Origin: Rhodobacter sp. NTK016B
GTDB taxonomy: Bacteria > Pseudomonadota > Alphaproteobacteria > Rhodobacterales > Rhodobacteraceae
Direction: 5' to 3'
Assembly (NCBI RefSeq): GCF_017303295.1
Contig: NZ_JAFKOK010000001.1
Span: forward strand, 372,001 to 436,000
DNA: 64,000 nucleotides
Under the pieces are notes generated by a model. It was not told where the DNA came from. It ran no database searches and saw nothing but the letters and a program-made list of their open reading frames with translations. A program made the translations under genes and the position numbers. Numbering within the stretch: position 1 is the stretch's first letter; each line of letters starts with the position of its first letter. This document shows, piece after piece, positions 15,249 to 23,266 of this stretch.

Positions 15249-16088
15249 ATGTCCGACCGCAGATCCGCTTTCCGCATGCTCGCCGCCGCCACGCTCGCCG
15301 CGCTGGCGCTAGCCCACCCCGCCATGGCGCAGGACACGACCGGCACGACCGACGACCCGCGCCTCGTCAATCCGGGCATGCTGACGGTCGGAACCTCGGA
15401 CCCGGTCTATCCGCCGTGGATGATGAACGACTCGCCCGAAAGCGGCGAAGGCTTCGAGAACGCGCTGGTCTACGCGCTGGCCGAGCAGATGGGCTTCGAG
15501 CACGATCAGGTGCAATGGGTCCGCATGACTTTCGAACAGATCATCGCACCCGGCGACAAACCCTTCGATTTCGCCATCAATCAGGTCTCGGTGACGCCCG
15601 CGCGGGCCGAGGTGGTGGGCTTCAGCCAAGTTTATTACCAATCCGACAAGGCGGTGATTGCGCTGCCCGGCTCGCCGGTGATCGGTGCCGAAAGCTTCGC
15701 CGATCTGCGGCAGGCGCGCTGGGGCGCGGCAATCGGCACCACCGATCTGGCCTATCTGGAAAACGTAATGGGGGTCGAAGACGTGATGGTCTATGACGAT
15801 CAGGTCGGCGTATTCCAGGCGATGCAGGCGGGCCAGATCGACGCCACCGTCGCCGCCATCCCCACCGCGCTGTTCGCCACCGCCGTGCAGATCCCCGAAG
15901 CCTCGATCACCGCGATCCTGCCGCCCGATGGCGGCGACGAAGGCCATGGCCTGCTGTTCGAACAGGGCAGCCCGCTGATCCCGTGGGTCGATGCGGCGCT
16001 GTCGGAAGTGATCGCGTCGGGCACCGTCGACGAACTGGTCCAGACATGGCTGCTGGCCGATCCCGACCTGCCGATGATCTCCGAATAA
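15249..16088 (+). CDS. Amino-acid ABC transporter substrate-binding protein
   Basis: A 279-residue periplasmic binding protein of the polar amino acid family (SBP_bac_3). It has an N-terminal signal peptide ending AHPAMAQ, then the domain start GTSDPVYPPWM, the family block GFENALVYALAEQMG, and the FDFAINQVSVTPARAEVVGFS block. It is the first gene of a three-gene importer operon with a permease and an ATPase. The ATG at 15249 is chosen because it begins the signal peptide; a GTG at 15240 is nearer to the GGGAG site and is possible. The substrate cannot be told from sequence. Confidence 0.92.
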   Translation: MSDRRSAFRMLAAATLAALALAHPAMAQDTTGTTDDPRLVNPGMLTVGTSDPVYPPWMMNDSPESGEGFENALVYALAEQMGFEHDQVQWVRMTFEQIIAPGDKPFDFAINQVSVTPARAEVVGFSQVYYQSDKAVIALPGSPVIGAESFADLRQARWGAAIGTTDLAYLENVMGVEDVMVYDDQVGVFQAMQAGQIDATVAAIPTALFATAVQIPEASITAILPPDGGDEGHGLLFEQGSPLIPWVDAALSEVIASGTVDELVQTWLLADPDLPMISE

Positions 16089-16106
16089 GCACGAAGCAGA
16101 GACCGG

Positions 16107-16967
16107 ATGATCCCCGAACAACCGACGACACCCCCGCCGCTACCCCGGCGGCGGGGCTTCGACTGGCGCCGCGCGCTGCTGCCGGGGATGATCAGCGCGG
16201 GCAGCATCCTTGCCGTCTTTGGCGGGCTGGCCTGGCTCATCGCGCAAAACGAGAACTGGCCGCGCATCCAGCGGCAATTCTTCTCGGTCGATCACATGCT
16301 GGCCGCCCTGCCCCGCGTCGCGCATGGCTTCCTGACCAACCTTCAGGTCTGGCTGATCGCCATGGCCTGCATCGCGGTCTGGGCGCTGGTTCTCGCCGTC
16401 ATACGCTCGCTGCGGGGGCCATGGTTCGCACCCTTCCGCTTGATGGTGATGCTGTATGTCGACCTGTTCCGGGGATTGCCCGCGCTCTTGCTGGTGATCC
16501 TGTTCGGCTTCGGCATCCCGGCCCTGCGCATCGCCGGCCTGCCCAATTCCGGCCTGTTCTGGGGCGGTGTGGCGATGGTGCTGAGCTATTCGGCCTATGT
16601 GTGCGAAATCTACCGCTCGGGCATCGACGCGGTGCATGAGGGCCAGCGCTCGGCCGCGCGCGCGCTGGGTCTGAACGAAGGACAGGTGATGCTGTACGCG
16701 ATCCTGCCGCAGGCCCTGCGCAACGCCGTGCCATCCCTGATGAATATCGTCGTCGCGCTGCAAAAGGACGTGGCGCTGCTCAGCGTGATCGGCGTGCGCG
16801 ACGCTGTGCGCGAGGCGCAGATCTATACCGCCAGCACGTTCAACTACTCGTCTCTGGTGGTGGCCGCGCTGCTGTTTCTGCTGGCCACCATCCCGATGGC
16901 CCGGCTGGCCGACTGGATCACCCATCGCGACCGCAAGCGCCGCCTGCAGATGGCCGAGGAAACATGA
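16107..16967 (+). CDS. Amino-acid ABC transporter permease
   Basis: A 286-residue inner-membrane permease of the HisM/GlnP family. After a Pro/Arg-rich cytoplasmic start it has one early helix (about 30-48), then the family's transmembrane core with VDLFRGLPALLLVILFGFG and the coupling-loop EAA motif near residues 188-210 (SAARALGLNEGQ then ILPQALRNAVPSLMN). It is the only permease gene in the operon, so it probably works as a homodimer. It overlaps the ATPase gene by four bases (ATGA). Confidence 0.92.
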   Translation: MIPEQPTTPPPLPRRRGFDWRRALLPGMISAGSILAVFGGLAWLIAQNENWPRIQRQFFSVDHMLAALPRVAHGFLTNLQVWLIAMACIAVWALVLAVIRSLRGPWFAPFRLMVMLYVDLFRGLPALLLVILFGFGIPALRIAGLPNSGLFWGGVAMVLSYSAYVCEIYRSGIDAVHEGQRSAARALGLNEGQVMLYAILPQALRNAVPSLMNIVVALQKDVALLSVIGVRDAVREAQIYTASTFNYSSLVVAALLFLLATIPMARLADWITHRDRKRRLQMAEET

Positions 16968-17701
16968 TCGAGATCCGCGAGCTGACCAAGTATTTCGGGC
17001 CGCATCTGGTGCTCGACCGCGTCACTCTCGACGTGGCCCGGCACGAGGTTGTCTGCCTGATCGGCGCCTCGGGGTCGGGGAAATCCACGCTTCTGCGCTG
17101 CATCAACCGGCTGATCGACCCCGATTGGGGCGAGATCCGCATTGACGGTCGCCCCGTCACCGATCCCAGCTGGGGCCGGACCGGGCTGCAACAGCGCGTC
17201 GGCATCGTCTTTCAGAGCTACAACCTGTTCCCGCATATGCGGGTGATCGACAACATCACCCTCGCGCCGCGCAAGGTGCTGCGCCTGCCCCGCGCGCAGG
17301 CCGAGGAACAGGCGATCGAGACGCTGGCGCTTTTCGGCATGGAACGCTTCGCGCGCGCCTATCCCGAACAGCTTTCGGGTGGCCAGCAACAGCGCGTGGC
17401 GCTGGCCCGCGCGCTGGCCGGTCAACCGGACGTGCTGTTGCTCGACGAGGTGACGGCGGCGCTGGACCCCGAACTGGTGGGCGAGGTGATGGATGCGATC
17501 CGGGGCCTGAAAGCGCGCGGGCTGACGATGGTGATCGTTACCCACGAAATGGGCTTCGCGCGCGATCTGGCGGACCGGGTGTGTTTCCTCGATGGCGGCC
17601 GGATCGTCGAAGAGGCCCCGCCCGCCCAGTTATTCAACGCGCCCGAACATCCGCGCACGCGACAATTTCTGGAGCGGCTGCTGGAGGCCGGGCGGCTTTA
17701 A
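16964..17701 (+). CDS. Amino-acid ABC transporter ATP-binding protein
   Basis: A 245-residue ABC ATPase of the GlnQ/HisP type. Walker A is GASGSGKST (residues 36-44), the Q-loop region FQSYNLFPHM follows near 85, the signature LSGGQQQRVALARAL is near residue 137, Walker B LLLDEVTAALD near 158, and the switch His in VTHEMGFA near 193. The Glu of Walker B is present (DE). It energises the importer encoded by the two preceding genes. Confidence 0.94.
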   Translation: MIEIRELTKYFGPHLVLDRVTLDVARHEVVCLIGASGSGKSTLLRCINRLIDPDWGEIRIDGRPVTDPSWGRTGLQQRVGIVFQSYNLFPHMRVIDNITLAPRKVLRLPRAQAEEQAIETLALFGMERFARAYPEQLSGGQQQRVALARALAGQPDVLLLDEVTAALDPELVGEVMDAIRGLKARGLTMVIVTHEMGFARDLADRVCFLDGGRIVEEAPPAQLFNAPEHPRTRQFLERLLEAGRL

Positions 17702-17702
17702 A

Positions 17703-17793
17703 GGGGGCTGCCGCCCCCCGGTGCCCCCCGCTTCAAGGAGGGTTTTCCACCCTCCTTGAAAATCCTCCCGAGGATATTTGCAGATTAAAGATG
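17703..17793 (+). repeat. Intergenic repeat element, copy E, with terminator hairpins
   Basis: Hairpin GGGGGC-TGCC-GCCCCC (17703-17718), then a 12-bp stem TTCAAGGAGGGT / ACCCTCCTTGAA (17732-17760, loop TTTCC), then core CCTCCCGAGGATATTT-N4-ATTAAAGATG (17764-17793). It fills the gap between the convergent ABC-transporter and amidase genes and probably stops transcription from both sides. Confidence 0.8.
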
Positions 17794-17799
17794 GGCGGA

Positions 17800-19227
17800 T
17801 CAGGCGCGATCCATGCGCGACCACAGGCGCGGCGCCATCGGGCCGATCCCGTCCTCGATCGCAGCCATCGCGCCGACGACCAGATCCTCGCGCCAGCGCC
17901 GCCCGACGATCTGCACACCGATAGGTTGCGCGCCGGTCTCCAACCCTGCCAGCCGGGCCGGAACGTTGCCCGCGGGCAAGCCAAGGAAATTCATCGAGGT
18001 CGACCAGATCGCCGACCCCAGCACCTCGGCCACGCCTTCGGGCCCCTGGGTATCGCGGCCCGGCGCAAAGAAGGGCTGCGGCAGGAAGGGGGTCAGCACC
18101 AGCGGATACTCTTCGAGCAAGAGCGACCAGCGACGCGCCAGCCCGGTGCGCGCGGCGACGGCCTGCAGGTATTCCTCGGGCTCATAGGGCGGGAAGGCCG
18201 CGAAATACTCGGCGAAGATACTCTTGATCGTATCCGAGCCCAACCGCTGAATATCGGGGCCGAGCATCGCCTCGGTCTCGGTCATCAGAGCGCGGAACGC
18301 GGTCTCGGCAAGCTGGCGCAGGCCCGGCGGGGTGATCTCTTCGACCGCGTAGCCCGCATCGATCAGCGCCTCGCGGGCATCGTCGAGCGCCGCTTCGACC
18401 TCGGGGTGGAGGGGGAAATCGAGCGTCTCCTTGGTGAAGCCCACCTTGATCTTGCCCTCGATCTGCGCGCCCTTCCACGGCAGCGGCACATGCCATGGAT
18501 CGCGCGCATCGGGACGGATCATCACCGGCATCGCCAGCGCCAGATCGCGCGCCGAGCGGGTGATCAGCCCCTGCACCGACATCGCCTGTGCAAGCATCCC
18601 GCGCTCGGCCTTCTGGCCCGGATTCCACGCGGCCACGCGGCCCAGACCCGGCTTTACCGTCACCGCACCGTTCGCCGCCGCCGGATAGCGCAGCGAGCCC
18701 GCGATATCGTTGCCATGCGCCAGCGCGCCGATCCCCGCCATGACCGAGGCCCCCGCCCCGCCCGACGAGCCGCCCGCCGACAGATGCGCGCCCCACGGGT
18801 TGTGGGTGCGCCCGAACAGCGGATTGTCAGTATCGACCCGGAAGGAGAATTCCGGCGTGTTGGTGCGGCCGATCACCACCGCGCCGGCTTCCTGCAGCGC
18901 GCGCACAAGCGGCGCGTCTTCGGCCGCGACCGCGTCTTTCAGCCCCGGCAGCCCGTTCGACGTCGCCTGCCCCGCCTGATCGACATTGATCTTGATGGTC
19001 ACCGGCACACCGTGCAGCGGCCCCTTGGGCGCGTCCGAGGCATCGAGCGCGCGCGCGCGCTTCAGCGCGGCCTCGGACAAGTCCACGACCACCGCGTTCA
19101 GCGCCGGGTTGACCGCCTGCATCCGTTCGATGGCCGCGCCCACCGCCTCTTCGGCGCCGACCTCGCCTGCGCGCGTCAGCGCCGACAGCTCGGTTGCCGT
19201 CAATTGCCAGAGAGGGGTATCGGTCAT
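17800..19227 (-). CDS. Amidase (amidase signature family)
   Basis: A 475-residue cytoplasmic hydrolase of the amidase-signature family. The Ser-cisSer-Lys triad can be placed: K79 in VPVTIKINVD, S154 in the glycine-rich SAGGSSGGAGAS, and nucleophile S178 in IAGSLRYPA. Members hydrolyse varied amides, or act as GatA; the absence of gatB/gatC nearby and overall divergence argue against GatA. The ATG at 19227 has GGAG six bases upstream. It lies 121 bases downstream of the bufferin operon on the same strand; I see no terminator between them, so read-through is possible. Confidence 0.93.
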   Translation of the reverse strand: MTDTPLWQLTATELSALTRAGEVGAEEAVGAAIERMQAVNPALNAVVVDLSEAALKRARALDASDAPKGPLHGVPVTIKINVDQAGQATSNGLPGLKDAVAAEDAPLVRALQEAGAVVIGRTNTPEFSFRVDTDNPLFGRTHNPWGAHLSAGGSSGGAGASVMAGIGALAHGNDIAGSLRYPAAANGAVTVKPGLGRVAAWNPGQKAERGMLAQAMSVQGLITRSARDLALAMPVMIRPDARDPWHVPLPWKGAQIEGKIKVGFTKETLDFPLHPEVEAALDDAREALIDAGYAVEEITPPGLRQLAETAFRALMTETEAMLGPDIQRLGSDTIKSIFAEYFAAFPPYEPEEYLQAVAARTGLARRWSLLLEEYPLVLTPFLPQPFFAPGRDTQGPEGVAEVLGSAIWSTSMNFLGLPAGNVPARLAGLETGAQPIGVQIVGRRWREDLVVGAMAAIEDGIGPMAPRLWSRMDRA

Positions 19228-19347
19228 GCGGTGCTCCATCGCGGTGAGCGCGCAGGTTAGGACCGCCGCCCCCTGCCGCGCAACCGGCAATCGGGCTTTC
19301 ATTCTGCCACAAATACTCATCCGCGACGCCCGCGAGGTAGTGCGCCG

Positions 19348-19827
19348 TCAGCGGTCGATCCGCAGCGCGCGGTCGAGCGACACGACACCACCACCCCGCG
19401 ACAGGACCAGCAACAGACAGGCCGCCCAGGTGCCGTGCAGGACCCAGGCTTCGGGGAAGACGAACAGCTGGATCACCGCCACCATCACCAGAAGCCCGGC
19501 GGCGGCAAAGCGGCTGGCCAGTCCAAGGATCAACAGCACCGACAGGGTATGCTCGCCGAGCGTCGCCGCCACCGCCGCCCAGTCCGACGGGATCAGCGGC
19601 AGGTCGTAGACGTTTTCGAACAGGAAATAGGTCTGCTCGCGGATCGAGAACCCCTCGACCTTGGTGCGCGCCGATTGCCAGAAGACGATGCCGACAGCCA
19701 GCCGTGCCGCAAGCTGGGCAAGATCCAGCGGCAGCAGACGGGCCGCGAGCGCGTTGAGCGCGCGCAGACGCGGGCGGAGACCGGTTTCGCGGCCTGTGCG
19801 GGAAGCGTTGCTTGCAGTGTCGGTCAT
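19348..19827 (-). CDS. DoxX-family membrane protein of the bufferin operon (HvfD/GigT-like)
   Basis: A 159-residue protein with four predicted transmembrane helices. The DoxX signature LAARLAVGIVFWQSARTKVEG and GLASRFAAAGLLVMVAVIQLFVFP are clear. In Haemophilus (hvf), Cupriavidus (gig) and Caulobacter operons, a DoxX gene follows the DUF692 and DUF2063 genes; its role is unclear, perhaps electron supply or membrane anchoring. The start overlaps the DUF2063 stop by four bases (ATGA). It is the last gene of the operon. Confidence 0.9.
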   Translation of the reverse strand: MTDTASNASRTGRETGLRPRLRALNALAARLLPLDLAQLAARLAVGIVFWQSARTKVEGFSIREQTYFLFENVYDLPLIPSDWAAVAATLGEHTLSVLLILGLASRFAAAGLLVMVAVIQLFVFPEAWVLHGTWAACLLLVLSRGGGVVSLDRALRIDR

Positions 19828-20558
19828 GGCCGGTCTCCGATTCGGGAAATGAGCTGATGGCGCAAAAGCAGCACCAGCAGCGGCGCAGGGTCGCGGGTTG
19901 CCGCCATGCCGAGGGGCTTGCCCTGCAGAAGCGCGTTGAGGATCGCGTGCGAGCCCGCGTCGAGCGGTTCTGTGACGATGGCGAAGTCCGGCCTGCGCGC
20001 GATCAGCGCGTGGTCGGGGCCGGACCCGGGCGGTGCGGGCGCCCGGCCCGGCTGGTTGGCCTGCCAGATCCGCAAAGCCGGATGGGCCGAGGCGAAGGCA
20101 TGGACCGAGGGCGCCAGCGTCAGCACCAGCCGCGCGGGATCGCCCGTGCTCAGCGCGGCAGTATCGGCGACCGGCGCATCGGCGGCGTGATAGGCCTGCC
20201 CGCGCAGGGCTTCGAGCCGGGCGACATCGGGCAGATAGGGCAGCCCCGCGACGGGCGGGAAGCCCGACAGGAAGGCCGGGAAATCGCCGCCCCATTCCGA
20301 CAGAACCGGCGTGACGGGCGGATGCGCGGCAGCGAAGACGCCCGCCATCGCGCTGAAGAATTCAGGCCCGACCAGCCGTTCGACCACCGGGAACCGGGCG
20401 GCCAGCGCCCGCGTCAGCCCGTGGCGGACATTGTTGCGATAGACCGCGAAGCGGCGCTCCAGCGCGTCGGCCGGGGCCAGCCCTTCGGGCGTGTCGGGCG
20501 ACCAGAGCGCGGCGTGGAAAGCGGCCTCGGTGGCGGCGTGGTCAGGCGACGGCGACAT
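19824..20558 (-). CDS. DUF2063 partner protein of the MNIO enzyme (HvfC-like)
   Basis: A 244-residue protein of the DUF2063 family, seen in the N-terminal FHAALWSPD, the [30 protein letters not shown] block and YLPDVARLE. These proteins form a complex with a DUF692 oxidase and are thought to bind the RiPP precursor and deliver it to the enzyme. The gene overlaps the DUF692 gene by 17 bases and the DoxX gene by four, so all three are translationally coupled. No signal peptide; modification occurs in the cytoplasm before export of the peptide. Confidence 0.9.
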   Translation of the reverse strand: MSPSPDHAATEAAFHAALWSPDTPEGLAPADALERRFAVYRNNVRHGLTRALAARFPVVERLVGPEFFSAMAGVFAAAHPPVTPVLSEWGGDFPAFLSGFPPVAGLPYLPDVARLEALRGQAYHAADAPVADTAALSTGDPARLVLTLAPSVHAFASAHPALRIWQANQPGRAPAPPGSGPDHALIARRPDFAIVTEPLDAGSHAILNALLQGKPLGMAATRDPAPLLVLLLRHQLISRIGDRP

Positions 20559-21411
20559 GGCGCGCGCCCTCCATCACCCGGTCGGCGCGGCGCGCCTCGT
20601 CCGCGAGCACGGCAAAGGCGGGGACGTCGTTGTCCCATTCGATCAGCGTCGGCAGCGGCCCCGTGCGCGCGATCACCTCGGCATAAAGGGCCCAGACCGG
20701 GTCGGCCACGGGCCGCGAATGGCTGTCGATCAGCAGGGGGCCATCGGGCAAATCCTCGGCCTCGTGCCCGGCAAGATGGATCTCACCCACCGCCGCCAGC
20801 GGGAACTCAGCCAGATAGCCGCGCGGATCGCTGCGGTGATTGGTGGCCGAGACGAAGACGTTGTTGATATCCAGAAGCAGCCCGCAGCCGGTGCGCCGGA
20901 CGATCTCGCGCAGGAAATCGGTTTCGGACCACGTGCTGGCGGCGAAAGTGACATAGGTCGCGGGGTTCTCCAGCAGCATTGGGCGGCCCAGAGCCGACTG
21001 CACCGCGTCGATATGCGCGCAGATCCGCGCCAGCGTCTCGTCCGTGTAGGGCAAGGGCAGAAGGTCGTTGAGCCACGCCGCCCCGTGCGAGGACCACGCC
21101 AGATGTTCCGAGAAACTCTCGGGCTGATAGCGGTCGACCAGCGCCTTCACCCGCGCCAGATGCGCGCGGTCCAGAGGCCCGGCGCCGCCGATCGACAGGC
21201 CCACGCCGTGCACCGACAGCGCATGATCCGCGCGCAGCCGCGTCAGCATCGCATGCGGCGCGCCGCCGGCGCCGAGGTAATTCTCGGCATGGATTTCGTA
21301 AAAACCGACGGGCGCCGTCAGCGCATCGGCGAAATGCTCGGCCTTGAAGCCCAACCCTGCGCGCCGGGGCAAGGTGATGTCAGGCCTATGAAAATCGGGA
21401 TCGGGATGCAT
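20542..21411 (-). CDS. DUF692 multinuclear non-heme iron oxidase (HvfB/MbnB-like)
   Basis: A 289-residue TIM-barrel enzyme of the DUF692 (MNIO) family. Conserved metal-ligand blocks are present in order: [56 protein letters not shown] and IEWDNDVP. MNIOs bind two or three iron ions and convert precursor cysteines (or Asp) to oxazolone/thioamide or thiooxazole groups that bind copper. The upstream gene encodes the likely substrate, a DUF2282 peptide. GGAGG lies 7 bases before the ATG. A strong hairpin between the precursor gene and this one may set their expression ratio. Confidence 0.93.
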   Translation of the reverse strand: MHPDPDFHRPDITLPRRAGLGFKAEHFADALTAPVGFYEIHAENYLGAGGAPHAMLTRLRADHALSVHGVGLSIGGAGPLDRAHLARVKALVDRYQPESFSEHLAWSSHGAAWLNDLLPLPYTDETLARICAHIDAVQSALGRPMLLENPATYVTFAASTWSETDFLREIVRRTGCGLLLDINNVFVSATNHRSDPRGYLAEFPLAAVGEIHLAGHEAEDLPDGPLLIDSHSRPVADPVWALYAEVIARTGPLPTLIEWDNDVPAFAVLADEARRADRVMEGARHVAVA

Positions 21412-21431
21412 GGCAAATCCTCCGTCAGGCA

Positions 21432-21469
21432 GTCGCGGCCCCGGTCAATGCGATAACCGGGGCCGCGAC
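21432..21469 (-). promoter_or_regulatory. Hairpin between precursor and enzyme genes of the bufferin operon
   Basis: A perfect 14-bp stem GTCGCGGCCCCGGT (21432-21445) / ACCGGGGCCGCGAC (21456-21469) with a 10-base loop. No T-run follows on the minus strand, so it is not a classical terminator. It sits six bases after the precursor stop codon and could protect the precursor mRNA 3' end or partly block read-through. Confidence 0.75.
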
Positions 21470-21475
21470 GAGGGG

Positions 21476-21913
21476 TCAGCCCTCGTCCATCATCGTGTCG
21501 TCGGACATGTCGTCATGCATCATGTCGTCGCCCATCATGGCGGGCATGTAGGTGGCGACGATGGCGGGATCGAGGCTGGCGGGCAGATCGCGCGCGATAC
21601 CGGGACCGTAGCCGCCTTCTTCGAGCATTTCGGCGCTGACGCCCATCCGGGCATGGCCCATCCCGTCCTCGGGCAGCATCATCTCGGCGCAGGTGCCCGC
21701 CGGAACTAGGGTCCAGGCATTGCCCTGATAATCAAGCGTCGAGGTGCCCGCGCAGCTGGTGCCGGGACCGGCTGCGCAATCGTTCTCTCCCGCCATCGAC
21801 ACGCCGTAGCAGCGCTCTTGTTCCTGCGCCTGCGCGGCGCCCGCGGCCATGCCCAGCGCGGCGGCGATCGAAGCGGCAAGAAGGGGGGCGGCATTGTGTT
21901 TGGTCTTGGTCAT
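21476..21913 (-). CDS. Bufferin-type RiPP precursor (DUF2282, HvfA/GigP-like)
   Basis: A 145-residue precursor. Residues 1-30 are a signal peptide (Lys-rich start, hydrophobic core, AQAQ). The core has four cysteines in the DUF2282 pattern: C35 (ERCYGV), C46 (ENDCAAG), C54 (GTSCAGTS) and C75 (PAGTCAEM). In characterised bufferins these cysteines are enzymatically modified and bind copper in the periplasm. Unusually, 70 residues follow the last cysteine, ending in [16 protein letters not shown] and a further SDDTMMDEG: eight Met, seven Asp and one His in 25 residues. The ATG at 21913 follows GGGAGAG. An ECF-type promoter lies 50 bases upstream. It is the first gene of the precursor-MNIO-partner-DoxX operon. 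Confidence 0.92.
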   Translation of the reverse strand: MTKTKHNAAPLLAASIAAALGMAAGAAQAQEQERCYGVSMAGENDCAAGPGTSCAGTSTLDYQGNAWTLVPAGTCAEMMLPEDGMGHARMGVSAEMLEEGGYGPGIARDLPASLDPAIVATYMPAMMGDDMMHDDMSDDTMMDEG

Positions 21914-21962
21914 CGGAACTCTCCCGTTGGAACGGCCCGCACCATGCGGTCCTGATCGCCAA

Positions 21963-21988
21963 GACGCTTGACCCACCGCAAGCGTTAC
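21963..21988 (-). promoter_or_regulatory. ECF sigma (SigF-type) promoter of the bufferin operon
   Basis: Minus strand: -35 GTAACG (21988-21983), 16-bp spacer, -10 CGTC (21966-21963). Layout and -35 match the Caulobacter SigF consensus GTAACC-N16-CGAA except for the last bases of each box. Expected transcription start near 21955, giving a leader of about 40 bases. Confidence 0.7.
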
Positions 21989-22046
21989 GCCCGCTCACGC
22001 AGCCGTGACATCGACGGAATTTTCGTCGAAATTGGCCGGGGGCGGT

Positions 22047-22072
22047 GTAACAACAGCCCCGCCGCCTGCGTA
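22047..22072 (+). promoter_or_regulatory. ECF sigma (SigF-type) promoter of the sigma/anti-sigma operon
   Basis: Plus strand: -35 GTAACA (22047-22052), 16-bp spacer, -10 CGTA (22069-22072). It is the same motif as the divergent promoter at 21963-21988, which suggests autoregulation. The -10 ends only 11 bases before the GTG start of the sigma gene, so the mRNA would be nearly leaderless from that codon. Confidence 0.65.
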
Positions 22073-22083
22073 ATGGAGCCTGA

Positions 22084-22632
22084 GTGAGACCGTCCGAGAG
22101 CCTGTCATGGGAAGCCCTGATGCACGCCGCCAATCGCGGCGATCAACAGGCCTATGCCCGGCTGCTGGGCGAGATCGCGCCCGTCGTGCGCGGCATCGTG
22201 CGGGCACGCGGCGGGGCGCTGGGGGCTGAGGGCTGCGAGGACGTGGTGCAGGAGGTTCTGCTGACGATCCATCTGAAGCGTCAGACATGGCGCGAGGATG
22301 CGCCGTTGCGTCCGTGGCTTTACGCGGTGACGCGCCACAAGGTGATCGACGCGCTGCGGGCGCGCGGCACGCGGGTCGAGATCCCGGTCGAGGACATGGC
22401 CGAGATCCTGCCCGCGCCCGAAGGCGCCGATCCGTTCGAGGCGCGCGACATGGCGCGGGTGCTCGACCAGCTCGAGCCGCGCGCGGCGCAGATCCTGCGG
22501 GCGATCGGCATCGACGGCGACAGCACCGCCGAGACGGGTGAGAAACTGGGCATGACCGAGGGGGCGGTCAGAGTGGCTTTGCACCGGGCCCTGAAATCGG
22601 TGGCCCGGCTGCGGGAAAGGATGATCGAATGA
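22084..22632 (+). CDS. sigF: ECF RNA polymerase sigma factor, SigF-like
   Basis: A 182-residue ECF sigma factor. Region 2 runs from about residue 15 to 95 (GDQQAYARLL, CEDVVQEVLLTIH, WLYAVTRHKVIDALR) and region 4 from about 125 to 180 (LGMTEGAVRVALHRALKSV). It is paired with a DUF1109 anti-sigma gene through a four-base overlap, as in Caulobacter sigF-nrsF, and is divergent from a bufferin operon like those controlled by SigF. The start is a GTG at 22084; because the promoter lies so close, an internal ATG at 22120 (preceded by GGAAG) is an alternative that would remove 12 residues. Confidence 0.92.
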   Translation: MRPSESLSWEALMHAANRGDQQAYARLLGEIAPVVRGIVRARGGALGAEGCEDVVQEVLLTIHLKRQTWREDAPLRPWLYAVTRHKVIDALRARGTRVEIPVEDMAEILPAPEGADPFEARDMARVLDQLEPRAAQILRAIGIDGDSTAETGEKLGMTEGAVRVALHRALKSVARLRERMIE

Positions 22633-23261
22633 AGACCGACGCGCTGATCGCGGCGCTTGCCGCCGACACCACGCCGCGCCCCTCGCCGGGCGCGCGGATG
22701 ATGCGCGTGCTGCCGCTGGCGGTTGCCTTGTCGCTGGCGGCGCTGTTGGCGGGTTGGCATGTTCGCCCCGATCTGGCCGCGACGCTGAGCTCGGTCGCCG
22801 TGTACAAGACGGCGGTGCCGGTGGCGCTGGCGCTGAGCGCGCTGTGGCTTGCGCGCGGCCTTGCCCGTCCGGAAGCACGGGCGCGCCGGGAATGGGCGTT
22901 GATCGGCGTGTTGATAGCGGCGCTGGCGCTGGCGCTGGTCTGGGGGCTGGCGGTGACGCCCGCGGCGCGCATTGCCGAGATCCTCGATACGCCCGATTAC
23001 ACGAATTGCCTGATCTCGGTCCCCACGCTGGCGGCGCTGCCGCTCGCTGCATCGCTCTGGGCGTTGCGCGCAGGCGCGCCGTTGCACCCGGCACGCGCAG
23101 GGGCGGCGGCAGGGCTGATCGCGGGCGGGGCCGGGGCGGCGATCTATTCGCTGCATTGCCCGCATGACCACCTGATGTATTTCTTCCCGGCTTATGGTGT
23201 GGCGATGGCGGCGGTGACGCTGGCGGGCGCCCTGATTGGCGCGCTGCTGCTGCGCTGGTGA
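22629..23261 (+). CDS. nrsF: NrsF-like anti-sigma factor (DUF1109)
   Basis: A 210-residue inner-membrane protein with six predicted helices after a short cytoplasmic N-terminus that would hold the sigma factor. It has exactly two cysteines, C127 (YTNCLIS) and C177 (SLHCPHDH), 50 residues apart. Caulobacter NrsF needs C131 and C181, also 50 apart, for release of SigF under metal stress. The match in family, cysteine spacing and neighbours is strong. Sensing is presumably of metals or oxidation at the membrane. A REP-like palindrome follows five bases after the stop. Confidence 0.92.
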   Translation: MKTDALIAALAADTTPRPSPGARMMRVLPLAVALSLAALLAGWHVRPDLAATLSSVAVYKTAVPVALALSALWLARGLARPEARARREWALIGVLIAALALALVWGLAVTPAARIAEILDTPDYTNCLISVPTLAALPLAASLWALRAGAPLHPARAGAAAGLIAGGAGAAIYSLHCPHDHLMYFFPAYGVAMAAVTLAGALIGALLLRW

Positions 23262-23266
23262 GGAGT

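Noticed and set aside
17800-19227. GatA subunit of the tRNA amidotransferase
   Set aside because: The triad is present but gatB and gatC are absent and the overall sequence is a generic amidase.
21432-21469. Intrinsic terminator inside the bufferin operon
   Set aside because: No T-run follows the stem on the minus strand, and the enzyme genes beyond have no visible promoter of their own.
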